DNA of 64,000 bases. Origin: Sporolactobacillus putidus (lineage in GTDB: Bacteria > Bacillota > Bacilli > Bacillales > Sporolactobacillaceae). The notes under the pieces were generated by a model. That model saw nothing but the letters and a program-made list of their open reading frames with translations, ran no database searches and was not told where the DNA came from. This document shows, piece by piece, positions 55,502 to 64,000 of this stretch. The stretch lies in contig NZ_BMOK01000011.1 of the NCBI RefSeq assembly GCF_014647035.1, positions 52,757 to 116,756 of the forward strand. Direction: 5' to 3'. Within the stretch, counting starts at the first letter, position 1. Every line of letters starts with the position of its first letter. Made by a program: the position numbers and the translations under genes.

Positions 55502-56875
55502 TCATCTCACGGATGAACAGTTTTCCTCTATCTCTTCCCACTTCATGTATTTTCTCCTGATATCCTCTTCAATCAGCTGGCTGCCCATCTGGACCTCGAT
55601 CAGTTCAATAGGCTCGTCCGCCTTGATCGCGTGCATCGTTTCTGCAGGAACAATGACGACGTCTCCCGGTTTGAGCGAACGAATGACGCCGTTTTCCGCA
55701 TATTGACCGCGGCCTTTCACAATCGTCCAGACTTCCTGGCGCATGTGATGGCAGTGATAGCTGATGTTTTCGCCCGGCTTGATTTTGATTTTTTTCGTCA
55801 GCACTTCTTCACCGTCGTTCCCGTAGCTCGTATAATCCAGCACCCGATAGGAGCCCCAGTGGCGTTCCTCATACATCGGTCGCTGATCGAACCCTTTCAT
55901 GACCTCTTTGACTCTCGGGCTCTGCTCTTTATCGGAGACGAGAATACCATCGGGGCTGACGGCGACGACCGCATTGGAGATGCCCAGCACTGTGACCGGA
56001 AGATCAAGTTCATTGATCAGATGTGTATTTTCCGAATCCTTGCTGATAATCCCCTTGCCGATTTGATGCGTGGCCATTTCTTCGGTCAGCGTATTCCAGG
56101 TACCCAGATCTTTCCAAAATCCGTCGTACGGAAGGGCAACAATATTCTTCGCTTTTTCCACGACAGCGTAGTCAAAACTGATCTTCGGCAGGCTAGTGAA
56201 TTTTTTTACGAGCTCTTCATAGTGCAGCGGCAGATTCAGCGCCTCAAGTTTTGAAATAATGTAATCAAGCCTGAACGCGAACACGCCGCAGTTCCACAGC
56301 GCAGATTCGGCGATCAGCTCTCTGGCCAGTTCTTCCTTCGGCTTCTCCGTGAAATGATCGACCTGAATATAGTCTTTGTTTTCGCCTTTCACAGGCACGA
56401 TGTAGCCGTATTTTTCCGATGGATAGGTCGGTTTGACACCCATCAGTGCCAGATCGGCATTCGTACGGTCAAGCAGCTTTTCCAAGTCCTGAACGCGTTT
56501 GAAGAAAGCCGTTTCTACATAAGGGTCGACCGGAAGCACCGCAACCACGTCGTCAAGGCCCGCTCCTGTGCGTGTATAGAGATACGAGGCGGCCAGCGCG
56601 ATAGCCGGGAACGTGTCCCTTCTCTCGGGCTCAACGATCAGCGGCACATCCTGGTCAAGCTGATCCTGAAGCATCTCCACCTGACTTTTGCCCGTTGCGA
56701 TTACTGTTGAACCGGCCAGACTGACTTCGCAAAGCTGCCCGTAAACCCGCTGTACCATGGACGACAAGCGTTTCTGACGATTCTCAAGCACCTTTAAAAA
56801 TTGTTTGGAACGCGCATCGTTGGAGAGCGGCCACAGCCGTTTTCCCGATCCGCCTGATAAAAGTACTAAACGCAT
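55502..56875 (-). CDS. manC: Mannose-1-phosphate guanylyltransferase / mannose-6-phosphate isomerase (ManC type II)
   Basis: A 457-residue bifunctional enzyme. The N-terminal nucleotidyltransferase (about residues 1-280) carries LSGGSGKRLWPLS and FTEKP; the C-terminal cupin (about 330-450) holds ISYHCHHMRQEVW and PAETMHAI, the isomerase part. Together they give GDP-mannose from mannose 1-phosphate and can interconvert fructose and mannose 6-phosphate. GGGAGAGG precedes the ATG. It has its own terminator. The GT4/toroid pair at 3.6-6.0 kb could use GDP-mannose. Confidence 0.9.
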   Translation of the reverse strand: MRLVLLSGGSGKRLWPLSNDARSKQFLKVLENRQKRLSSMVQRVYGQLCEVSLAGSTVIATGKSQVEMLQDQLDQDVPLIVEPERRDTFPAIALAASYLYTRTGAGLDDVVAVLPVDPYVETAFFKRVQDLEKLLDRTNADLALMGVKPTYPSEKYGYIVPVKGENKDYIQVDHFTEKPKEELARELIAESALWNCGVFAFRLDYIISKLEALNLPLHYEELVKKFTSLPKISFDYAVVEKAKNIVALPYDGFWKDLGTWNTLTEEMATHQIGKGIISKDSENTHLINELDLPVTVLGISNAVVAVSPDGILVSDKEQSPRVKEVMKGFDQRPMYEERHWGSYRVLDYTSYGNDGEEVLTKKIKIKPGENISYHCHHMRQEVWTIVKGRGQYAENGVIRSLKPGDVVIVPAETMHAIKADEPIELIEVQMGSQLIEEDIRRKYMKWEEIEENCSSVR

Positions 56876-57033
56876 AGCGACCTCTCCCTCTTTATACCCA
56901 TGCCATAATACCGTACAGGCAATACATTGATAGATTCATTATGACACGAAATCCGGAAAATGATCAATATAACCCGCGGGCGATTACTGGAAAAATACTG
57001 GTTTAACCCGGGAGCTACCTGAACAGACGAGGC

Positions 57034-59025
57034 CTATGTTTCTTTTAAAATTTTCACACCTCTTGCTGCCAGTGTTATAATCTTTTTTTCAGGAGTCCCG
57101 GTAAGCAATTCTTCGTACTCTCCGTCAATGACAAATCGTTTTTCATGATCCGTATGATTTAGGACAAAGTGGTATCTGGCTGTGTTGTTTTCTCTGGTCG
57201 CAACTTCTACGCCGTCCGGAACATGCATCGGCGCCGTAATCCGGATCCGTGAAAGAATTTCGCGGATCATATTTTTCAGAAAAGCCTCTTCCGGATCGGT
57301 ACCGACATAATAAGCCACGCCTCTGCCATAATCGTGTCTTGTCACAGCCGGCATTCCGGCCAGATAACCTTCCTTAAAATAAGCGAATGCTTTCGCCCCT
57401 TTCAAATGAATGACCTCTTCCCAGATCCGAATCGACGCATCGCCCCAAGGTGTCGCGATCTGATGGACCTGCCCTTTCTTCATCGGGGCAAACTCCTCCA
57501 CATAGATACCCAGCACATCTTTATAGGCACCGGGGTAGCCGCCAAGATAGATCCGGTCTTCCTGATTAGCGATTCCGCTGAAGAAATTCGTCACGAAAAT
57601 CCCGCCGTTCCGTACAAAGTCTTTTACACGATCGCTAAAGATCTGAGAAACCTGATAGCTTGCAGGCGCAAAAACAACCTTATATTTTTTCAGATCTTCA
57701 TCCGGAGAAATAAAGTCAACACCGATATTCAGCCGGTGCAGCACGCGATAATAGCTCACTAGTTGGGCGGGATACTCTACCAGATTAGAAGGTTTGGAAT
57801 CGAGTTCCAGCGCCCACCAGTTTTCCCAGTCGAACACGATGGCTGCTTCAGCATAGAATTTTGTTTCCAAAATTTCCGCGCATTTTTTTAATTCCCTGCC
57901 CAGCTCGGCAACCTCCCGGAAAACACGACTGTTTTCATCATTGGAATGCGGAACCATCCCGCTGTGAAACTTTTCTGCGCCTCCCTGTGAAGCCCGCCAT
58001 TGAAAAAACAGGATCCCGTCCGCTCCGTGAGCGACTGCCTCATAGCTCCAGAGGCGCATCCGTCCCGGTGTCTTGACCGCATTCTGCCCGCGCCAGTTGA
58101 CCGCGCCCGGTGCCTGTTCCATCAGCAGAAAAGGCCGTTTTTTCAGGCTTCTGGTCAGATCATGAGCCATAAAATACCCGTAAGGAATCGGTTCATACGG
58201 ATCGGGATAGGCATCCCACGCCACAAGATCCATTTCCTTCGACCACGTAAATCCGTTGATCGGTTGGTGCAGCCCCATCAGGTTCGTCATAACAGGAATA
58301 TCCGGTGTATATTTTTTAATGATCTCCCGTTCCTTCGTATAGAGATTCAAAATAGAATCGTTCATGAAACGTTTGTAATCCAGCTGATGATTAGGGTTGT
58401 GATGCGTCGGCATTTTTCCGGGAAGATTGATGTCTTCCCACCCATAATAGCGCTGGCTCCAAAAATCGGTCGACCAGCTCCTGTTCAAGGCGCTAATCGA
58501 CTGATACTTTTCCCGAAGCCAGGCTTGAAAAGCTGCTTTACACGTGTCGCAATAGCACTCGGAAACATGGCAACCGAATTCATTATTGACATGCCACATC
58601 GCGAGTGCGGGATGATTCCGGTAGCGCCGTGCGATTTGCCCGACCAGCGCCTGAGCCAGCCTCCTGTAGTCCTTGCTGTTCGGGCAATAATGCTGCCGTG
58701 ACCCGGGCAGTAAATGCGTCCCGTTGCTATCAACCGGAAGCGACTGCGGATATTTCCGCGCCAGCCACGCGGGCGGCGCCGCTGTGGCGGTCGCCAAATC
58801 TGCGGCTATACAGTTGTCTGCAAGCATGGCCATGATTTTATCCAATGTGCTGAAATCATAGGTGTCCTCATCCGGCTGCAAAATTGCCCAGCTGAAAATG
58901 TTCACGCTGACGTAATTGACGCCAGCTTTTTTCATCAGGCGCATATCCTCTTGCCATACCGACTCATCCCACTGTTCGGGATTGTAATCCCCGCCGTAAT
59001 AAAAGCTGGTTTGTTTTTTTAGCAT
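57034..59025 (-). CDS. Beta-galactosidase (GH42)
   Basis: A 663-residue GH42 enzyme with the three-domain layout. The acid/base is Glu149 in WHVNNEFGCH, and the nucleophile is the glutamate in FLLMEQAPGAVNW. The zinc-binding cysteines are Cys114, Cys157, Cys159 and Cys162 (CYCDTC). There is no signal peptide, so it acts on imported beta-galactosides such as galacto- or arabinogalacto-oligosaccharides. ATG at 59025 has GGGAGGG upstream; the frame beyond it is unsupported. No transporter gene is adjacent. Confidence 0.9.
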   Translation of the reverse strand: MLKKQTSFYYGGDYNPEQWDESVWQEDMRLMKKAGVNYVSVNIFSWAILQPDEDTYDFSTLDKIMAMLADNCIAADLATATAAPPAWLARKYPQSLPVDSNGTHLLPGSRQHYCPNSKDYRRLAQALVGQIARRYRNHPALAMWHVNNEFGCHVSECYCDTCKAAFQAWLREKYQSISALNRSWSTDFWSQRYYGWEDINLPGKMPTHHNPNHQLDYKRFMNDSILNLYTKEREIIKKYTPDIPVMTNLMGLHQPINGFTWSKEMDLVAWDAYPDPYEPIPYGYFMAHDLTRSLKKRPFLLMEQAPGAVNWRGQNAVKTPGRMRLWSYEAVAHGADGILFFQWRASQGGAEKFHSGMVPHSNDENSRVFREVAELGRELKKCAEILETKFYAEAAIVFDWENWWALELDSKPSNLVEYPAQLVSYYRVLHRLNIGVDFISPDEDLKKYKVVFAPASYQVSQIFSDRVKDFVRNGGIFVTNFFSGIANQEDRIYLGGYPGAYKDVLGIYVEEFAPMKKGQVHQIATPWGDASIRIWEEVIHLKGAKAFAYFKEGYLAGMPAVTRHDYGRGVAYYVGTDPEEAFLKNMIREILSRIRITAPMHVPDGVEVATRENNTARYHFVLNHTDHEKRFVIDGEYEELLTGTPEKKIITLAARGVKILKET

Positions 59026-59174
59026 GGCTGCCCTCCCGAGCGTAAGCTGGCAAATACGACACGATTGACGACAAAGCAGAAAAATGAATTGTTGTGATTT
59101 TTCATTAATTCGAACTGTATTCATTATCTATGCTACAATCAAATCGTACAATGCAGATCAAGGAAGTGAAAAAA

Positions 59175-60110
59175 ATGAAGCTCTCATCAAAAATTTTATT
59201 AACTTCTTCAGCTGCCGCGGCCGGTATGCTGAGTGCCGTCGGCCTGCGTTTTTCAAGCAAAATTATGTACAGCAAAAAAAGTACGGATGAACAGATTATA
59301 GAAAAAGAAACAAAGGTTCGCCAACTTTTCACGATGCAGGAATTCGAAAGTCGAAAGAAGGAATCCTTTACTCTTCAATCGCCGTTCGGTTACCCTATTA
59401 ACGGCTTTTATATTCCTGCCGATCCGCCAAGTTCAAAGAAATTCATGATTTTCTGCCACGGTGTGACGGTCAATCTGCTTACTTCCGTCAAGTATGCCAG
59501 GCTGTTCCTCAACCGGGGATTCAATGTTATCCTTTATGACGAACGGCGGCATGGGCAGACAGGAGGCCGGACAACCAGCTACGGCTATTATGAAAAAGAC
59601 GATCTTGCCGCGGTTGTTCACTGGGTTCGTGAACGTTTCGGCAAAAAGAGTCTTCTTGGTATTCACGGCGAATCCATGGGCGCCGCGACTTTGCTCCAGT
59701 ACGCAGGACTTGTAGAGGATGCCGCCGATTTTTATGTGGCCGACTGTCCCTTCTCCGACTTAAATGCGGAACTCCGCCATCTCCTCAAGACCGATTACCA
59801 TCTTCCTCAATGGCCGATTCTGCCCGTCACCGGGCTGTTTCTCAGACTGAGAGACGGGTACAGGATCAGCCAGGTTTCGCCGCTTCTCGGAGTCGCCAAT
59901 ATCAATCATCCCGTTCTTTTTATTCACAGCAAAAATGATCCTTTTATTCCGGCCAGGATGACAGAGGAACTTTATCGCGCAAAACCGGACAAAAAGCAGT
60001 TGTTCATTGCTGAAAATGGCGGCCATGCGTGTTCCTATGCGGAAAATCGGGATGCCTATGAAAAAGTGCTTGACCGGTTTCTCGCCGAATACGTGCCTGA
60101 GATGGTGTAA
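59175..60110 (+). CDS. Alpha/beta hydrolase, membrane-anchored
   Basis: A 311-residue alpha/beta hydrolase with an N-terminal hydrophobic segment (about residues 5-25) that may be an anchor or uncleaved signal. The nucleophile elbow is GESMG in LLGIHGESMGAATLL; the acid is in HSKNDPFIP and the histidine in GGHACSY. It resembles the YqkD/BEM46-like serine esterases of Bacillales; the substrate is unknown. ATG at 59175 has AAGGAAG upstream. Transcribed alone, divergently from the GH42 gene. Confidence 0.8.
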   Translation: MKLSSKILLTSSAAAAGMLSAVGLRFSSKIMYSKKSTDEQIIEKETKVRQLFTMQEFESRKKESFTLQSPFGYPINGFYIPADPPSSKKFMIFCHGVTVNLLTSVKYARLFLNRGFNVILYDERRHGQTGGRTTSYGYYEKDDLAAVVHWVRERFGKKSLLGIHGESMGAATLLQYAGLVEDAADFYVADCPFSDLNAELRHLLKTDYHLPQWPILPVTGLFLRLRDGYRISQVSPLLGVANINHPVLFIHSKNDPFIPARMTEELYRAKPDKKQLFIAENGGHACSYAENRDAYEKVLDRFLAEYVPEMV

Positions 60111-60252
60111 CCGCGTGAACGCATCATGTCACCTTATGTCCCGCCAATAACCCGTTTAACAATCATCTCAACAGTCGAAAATCGCTTTTTCACCAAATTG
60201 CGAAAGAGAGGGCTGAAAAAGCTGGTTTCCGTTGGGTTCCCAGGAGCACAAT

Positions 60253-60378
60253 GACGGACAATCGTCAGTAAAGTGCAAAGAATCGTCAGTAAATGTTTGA
60301 GAATCAACAGCAAGTGGCAGAGAACCAACAGTTATGCCCCAAGAATCAATAGTAAACGATCTGAAATCAATAAGTGTG
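60253..60378 (-). repeat. 21-bp repeat array, family 2 (minus orientation), 6-7 units
   Basis: On the minus strand it opens with CACACTTATTGATTTC, exactly like the other two family-2 arrays. Units with TTTACTATTGATTC, AACTGTTGGTTC, TTGCTGTTGATTC and TTTACTGACGATTC follow at 21-bp steps; a further weak unit may follow to about 60232. It lies between convergent genes. The rest of 60111-60531 shows no gene. Confidence 0.82.
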
Positions 60379-60531
60379 AATAATCGAAATTTTTCTTGAA
60401 CCTTTTACTCGGCACGGACCGCTCAATTTAGGCGAGACGAAGATCTTTAGCTGCTGATTCGTTATCGAAACTTCAGGATACATGCGACGGTCAAGTTTTT
60501 TCAGAATTAAAGTTTAGAACTCAAAGTAGAA

Positions 60532-60565
60532 ATCGGAGCGGTATGAAAGATTATACCGCTCCGAT
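60532..60565 (-). terminator. Terminator of the aldolase operon
   Basis: Perfect 13-base arms ATCGGAGCGGTAT / ATACCGCTCCGAT with an 8-base loop, then a moderate T stretch on the minus strand, 58 bases after the stop. Confidence 0.65.
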
Positions 60566-60622
60566 ACTGGATAAAACTTTTCTATTCAGAAATTAGCGAT
60601 TGCTGTTTTTAATCACTGTCTA

Positions 60623-61270
60623 TTATGACAATTGTCCGACCGGGTTTCCGGCCACCTGTTTCCACTGTTCCAGACGCTTGTGCACGACTTGCCAGTTTTC
60701 CGTTTTCACGGCATCGTCCGGTATCAGAGATGAACCGACTCCTACAGCATCTACCCCTGCCGAGAGGAATTCTCCCGCGTTGGCAAGGTTAATGCCTCCG
60801 GTGGCCATCAGAGGAATTTCGCTCATCGGTCCCTTGATATTTTTGATGAAACCCGAACCAAGCGTGACTGCGGGAAAGACTTTGACCATCGGTACGCCCA
60901 GCTGATAGGCTTTGAGTATTTCCGACGGTGTGAATGCGCCGGGAATGACCGGAATGCCCTGGTTCAGAACATACTTGACGAGCTCTGAATTAAGCGCAGG
61001 GGTGACAACAAAATCCGCACCGGCCGCAAGAGCCCGCTCCGCGTCATCGATCGTTTTCACGGTTCCCGCTCCAACACTGAACTCGGGGTATATTCTTTTT
61101 ATTTGGCGGATGGATTCCACTGCTTCATTTGATTCCATCGTTATTTCGACGGTGTGAAAACCCGCTTCTTTTAAATGATTCGCAACGGCTAAAACAACTT
61201 CCGCCGGCTGTTTCCGGAACAAAGGGACAATTTTCTCGGCCTTCACGCGATCGACAGCTTCCACTGGCAC
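60623..61270 (-). CDS. eda: 2-keto-3-deoxy-6-phosphogluconate / 4-hydroxy-2-oxoglutarate aldolase
   Basis: A 215-residue class I aldolase trimer-type protein. The catalytic Glu42 is in VEITMES and the Schiff-base Lys130 is in VKVFPA; the C-terminal ATGGINLANAGEFL phosphate site is intact. It splits KDPG to pyruvate and glyceraldehyde 3-phosphate. The start is GTG at 61270 with AAGGAAG upstream. It lies 64 bases after a sugar-acid transporter gene, so it serves use of a hexonate or hexuronate. No KDG kinase or dehydratase is beside it. Confidence 0.9.
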   Translation of the reverse strand: MPVEAVDRVKAEKIVPLFRKQPAEVVLAVANHLKEAGFHTVEITMESNEAVESIRQIKRIYPEFSVGAGTVKTIDDAERALAAGADFVVTPALNSELVKYVLNQGIPVIPGAFTPSEILKAYQLGVPMVKVFPAVTLGSGFIKNIKGPMSEIPLMATGGINLANAGEFLSAGVDAVGVGSSLIPDDAVKTENWQVVHKRLEQWKQVAGNPVGQLS

Positions 61271-61334
61271 CGTTTACACTTCCTTTTATGAAATGTTTTC
61301 CTCTATTTTTCATCATTCGGAAAGGAGATCAGAT

Positions 61335-62645
61335 TCATTTTCCCGTGACAACGTGTTTATCGATTGATAATCTGTTGTTATCGTTCGAGAAGTCTTCATT
61401 GGTCTTAGTGCTTTTGACAATGATCGTGAAGATCACGGCAAGGATGAGTGAGACAGCCATAAACATGTAGGATGCGGAAAATCCTCCGGTCACTCCGTTA
61501 AGGAATCCTACGAAATAGGCCCCGACAAACGATCCCAGAGCCCCCATGCTGTTGATCAGCGCCATTGCACCGCCGGCCACGTTTCTCGGCAGCAGTTCCG
61601 GGACGATCGCAAAGAACGGCCCGTATGGCGCATACATAGCCCCGCCGGCGATTACCATCAGCGCGAATGACAGCCAGAAATTGGACGCCCCGACCAGATA
61701 GGATGCATAGAAAGCAACAGCACCGATAAACAGGAACGGCCAGACAAACACTTTTCTTTTCAGCAGTTTATCTGAGAAATAGGAGGCGACAACCATTAGA
61801 ACAGCTGCCAGGAGGTAAGGCAATGAAGATAGCCAGCCCGTTTCAACAATGCTGATGTGCGGTGCTGCTTTAATAATCGACGGCAGCCACATAACAAACC
61901 CATACACGCCAATGCTCCAGAAAAAGTACTGCAGGCAAAGATAAACCACTGCTTTCTGCTTGAAAGCCTCTCTGTAGTTCGGTACGGCTTTAAAACCTTT
62001 CTGTTCTTCAATCAATTCTTCGTTCAGGGCTCGTTTTTCACTGTCTTTCAGCCAACTTGCCTGATTCGGCTTGTCGTCTACTAATCTCCACCAGATGAAT
62101 GCCCATACGACGGAGGGAAGGCCTTCAATAATGAACATCCAGCGCCAGCCCAGGCTGTTTAGAAGATACCCGGACACAACAGACATCCAAAGCACGGTAA
62201 TCGGATTGCCCAAAATCAGAAATGTATTGGCACGCGAACGCTCTTCATTCGTGAACCAGTGGCTTAAGAAGATCAGCATGGCAGGCATAATGGCTGCTTC
62301 AACAATACCGAGAAGAAAACGTATAGCGAAGAGCATGTAAATGTTCGTCACGACACCGATCAGGCTGGCAAGAATGCCCCAGACGATCAGCGACCAGAAA
62401 ACCAGTTTCTTTGCACTGCGCTTTTCCGCGTACCCTGCGCTTGGTACCTGAAAAAAGAAATAGCCGAGAAAGAACAATGCACCAAGGAGGGAAGACATGC
62501 TTGCTGTAATGTTCAAGTCTTTCGCCATGCCTGATGCGGCTCCGAAACTATAATTTGCCCGATCCAGATAGGCAAGGCTGTAAGTGATAAAAACAACGGG
62601 AATCAATCGGATCCATCGGACGGACGGTAATGAATTCGTTTTCAT
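61335..62645 (-). CDS. MFS sugar-acid transporter (anion:cation symporter family)
   Basis: A 436-residue transporter with 12 hydrophobic segments. The N-terminal YLDRANYSFGAASGMAKDL motif and GYFFFQVPSAGYAEKRSAKK mark the ACS family, which includes glucarate, galactonate and hexuronate importers (GudP, DgoT, ExuT). ATG at 62645 has AGAGGCAG upstream. It is the first gene of a two-gene operon with the KDPG aldolase. A perfect cre box about 215 bases upstream implies CcpA control. Confidence 0.87.
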   Translation of the reverse strand: MKTNSLPSVRWIRLIPVVFITYSLAYLDRANYSFGAASGMAKDLNITASMSSLLGALFFLGYFFFQVPSAGYAEKRSAKKLVFWSLIVWGILASLIGVVTNIYMLFAIRFLLGIVEAAIMPAMLIFLSHWFTNEERSRANTFLILGNPITVLWMSVVSGYLLNSLGWRWMFIIEGLPSVVWAFIWWRLVDDKPNQASWLKDSEKRALNEELIEEQKGFKAVPNYREAFKQKAVVYLCLQYFFWSIGVYGFVMWLPSIIKAAPHISIVETGWLSSLPYLLAAVLMVVASYFSDKLLKRKVFVWPFLFIGAVAFYASYLVGASNFWLSFALMVIAGGAMYAPYGPFFAIVPELLPRNVAGGAMALINSMGALGSFVGAYFVGFLNGVTGGFSASYMFMAVSLILAVIFTIIVKSTKTNEDFSNDNNRLSIDKHVVTGK

Positions 62646-62859
62646 TTCAATCTGCCTCTTTCCCTTATATTTTTTAATGACCAGACGCATGCTGGGCTTT
62701 TCAAGACACTGTACCATATGATCGGATACCTGAAAGAACCTTGCCCAATTTATCCTTGCGACTTGCTTTCCGGTACGGAAGCGATTATGTTTTATTTTTC
62801 AAGGAGAATGCAGGCAAACGGCCTTTCCACCTGTCACCCATCTGTATACGAAAAAATTT

Positions 62860-62873
62860 TGTTAACGCTTACA
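62860..62873. promoter_or_regulatory. Perfect cre (CcpA) box upstream of the transporter-aldolase operon
   Basis: TGTTAACGCTTACA fits TGWNANCGNTNWCA at every position and lies 215 bases before the transporter start. Carbon catabolite repression of the operon is the likely meaning. Confidence 0.75.
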
Positions 62874-62883
62874 TCTATATTAA

Positions 62884-62975
62884 GCAAAAAGATGTCTTCC
62901 CCTTCTCACGTCCCATTCAAAAAATAACTCAGAGCGTGATTCCGGAGGACAAATGATATGGGGACATCTTTTTGC
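62884..62975. repeat. Long inverted repeat, 16-bp arms
   Basis: GCAAAAAGATGTC-TT-CCCC (62884-62902) pairs with GGGGACATCTTTTTGC (62960-62975), with a two-base bulge and a loop of about 57 bases that has an inner CACG / CGTG stem. It lies between transketolase and the transporter genes, 114 bases after the transketolase stop. It could act as a terminator or be a small mobile relic. Apart from it and the cre box, 62646-63088 holds no gene. Confidence 0.55.
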
Positions 62976-63088
62976 GAAACAGCGTTAAATCGAACATTTC
63001 CATTAAAATTTTTTAGGCCTGCCGCCCTTTCCGGAAGTTGAGCGTTACGATCTCAGAGATAGGACAATTGTCGTCCTGTTTATTTCCG

Positions 63089-64000
63089 TCAGGCAAGCTG
63101 ACGATTGATCAGCAGTTTTTTCATCGTCTCGGCGACGTGTTCCGGCGTGAAGCCGTATTCCGCCGTCACGCGGCCGCCCGGCGCCGACGCCCCGAAGCGG
63201 TCGATCGCGACCAGCGCCCCGGCCGGCCCGACAAACTCATGCCACCCGAGCGGCGCCGCCATTTCGACGCCGACACGCGCTGTGACCTCCGGCGGCAGCA
63301 CGCGGTCCTGATAAGCCGGCGGCTGCTTCCGGAACAGCTCCCACGACGGCAGGCTGACGACACGGACCGCGATGTTTTCCTGTGCCAGCAGCGCCTGGGC
63401 CTCCGCGGCCAGCGCCACTTCCGAACCCGTCGCGATCAGGAGCCCTTCCGGACGCCCGCCCGCCGCTTCCGAGACGACATAGCCGCCCCGCCGGACGCCT
63501 TCGGCCGCGCCTTCCGCTTCGCCTTTCAGTGTTTCGACCCCCTGGCGGGTCAGGACGAGCACCGTCGGGCGGTTCCGGCTTTCCACCGCCACCTTCCAGG
63601 CTTCGCGCACCTCGTTGCCATCTGCGGGACGAATCACCGTCAGGTTCGGGATCGCCCTTAAACCGGCCAGCTGTTCCACCGGTTCATGGGTCGGCCCGTC
63701 TTCGCCGACCGCGATCGAGTCATGGGTGAAGACGAAGATCGACGGAATGCCCATCAGCGCCGCCAGACGAATTGCCGGTTTCGCGTAATCCGAGAAGGTG
63801 AAGAACGTCGAACCGAACGGAATCACCCCGCCGTGCAGCGCCAGCCCGTTCACCGCCGCCGTCATTGCGAATTCCCGGACGCCGAACCAGATGTTCCGCC
63901 CGCTGTAGGTTTCCGGCAGAAAATCGCCGCCGGCCTTGATCGTCGTCTTCGTTGACGACGCCAGGTCCGCCGCCCCGCCGAACAGCTGCGGCACGGTTTC
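63089..64000 (-). CDS. tkt: Transketolase, C-terminal part (cut by window edge)
   Basis: The last 303 codons of transketolase; the N-terminal thiamine-diphosphate half lies beyond the right edge. Visible motifs are GGAADLASST, FGVREFAMTAAVNGLAL, the TPP-site loop TFFTFSDYAKPAIRLAALM, HDSIAVGEDGPTHEPVEQLAGLRAIPNL and the C-terminal ATGSEVALA domain. It works in the non-oxidative pentose phosphate pathway. Codon use is visibly more GC-rich than in the neighbouring genes, a possible sign of high expression or a different history. Confidence 0.93.
   Translation of the reverse strand, partial: ETVPQLFGGAADLASSTKTTIKAGGDFLPETYSGRNIWFGVREFAMTAAVNGLALHGGVIPFGSTFFTFSDYAKPAIRLAALMGIPSIFVFTHDSIAVGEDGPTHEPVEQLAGLRAIPNLTVIRPADGNEVREAWKVAVESRNRPTVLVLTRQGVETLKGEAEGAAEGVRRGGYVVSEAAGGRPEGLLIATGSEVALAAEAQALLAQENIAVRVVSLPSWELFRKQPPAYQDRVLPPEVTARVGVEMAAPLGWHEFVGPAGALVAIDRFGASAPGGRVTAEYGFTPEHVAETMKKLLINRQLA

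Overview
The window looks like a chromosomal segment of a low-to-mid-GC, endospore-former-type Firmicute (Bacillales). Supporting signs are ComK, YfhO, the two tRNA-hydroxylation peptidase-U32 paralogues, a T-box leader, perfect or near-perfect CcpA (cre) boxes and strong AGGAGG-type ribosome sites. PepV, sucrose genes and an aldolase/sugar-acid transporter pair would fit a Sporolactobacillus-like lactic sporeformer; the genus is an inference.

Layout. 0-1.3 kb: the start of a CRISPR-Cas operon (cas6, then a cas8b cut by the window edge) with an IS3-type remnant beside it. 1.9-12 kb: housekeeping and carbohydrate genes (aldo/keto reductase, glycosyltransferase pair, trhP1/trhP2 flanking a broken PH-domain gene, beta-hydroxyacid dehydrogenase, a decayed ribokinase, manA). 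12-32 kb: a large purine/ureide catabolism region. It holds a Rieske oxygenase and ferredoxin, a urate/xanthine-type permease, 5-hydroxyisourate hydrolase, OHCU decarboxylase, allantoin permease, allantoinase, ureidoglycine-glyoxylate aminotransferase, allantoate amidohydrolase and PucR. Then comes a more AT-rich module with a second allantoinase-like enzyme and an SsuABC-type ABC importer, and an amidase. No uricase is present, although enzymes for every step from 5-hydroxyisourate down to the ureidoglycine stage are. The Rieske protein is the best local candidate for the missing purine or urate oxidation.

32-39 kb: an AmhX-like amidohydrolase and a sucrose regulon (permease, GH32 hydrolase, LacI regulator, ROK fructokinase) with a clear promoter and cre-like boxes. 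39-43 kb: an MFS exporter behind a long structured leader ending in a terminator, and a HAD phosphatase plus glycerol-1-phosphate dehydrogenase operon. 43-54 kb: a GGDEF-EAL protein, ComK, YfhO, a DUF218 protein, a SAM hydroxide adenosyltransferase behind a T-box with a likely Met specifier, a YczE-type membrane protein, a class I glutamine amidotransferase and PepV. 55-64 kb: ManC, GH42 beta-galactosidase, an alpha/beta hydrolase, KDPG aldolase with an ACS-family transporter under a perfect cre box, and the C-terminal part of transketolase.

The most unusual feature runs through the whole window. Seven intergenic arrays of degenerate 21-bp units belong to three sequence families (cores TTTATCGGTCGT, TTTACTGTTGATT and CCGCCGGTAAA). 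All keep an exact 21-bp phase, all are outside the genes, some have higher-order 42- or 84-bp repeats, and the TTTACTG family always opens with the same unit. They are not CRISPR arrays and match no element type I can name.
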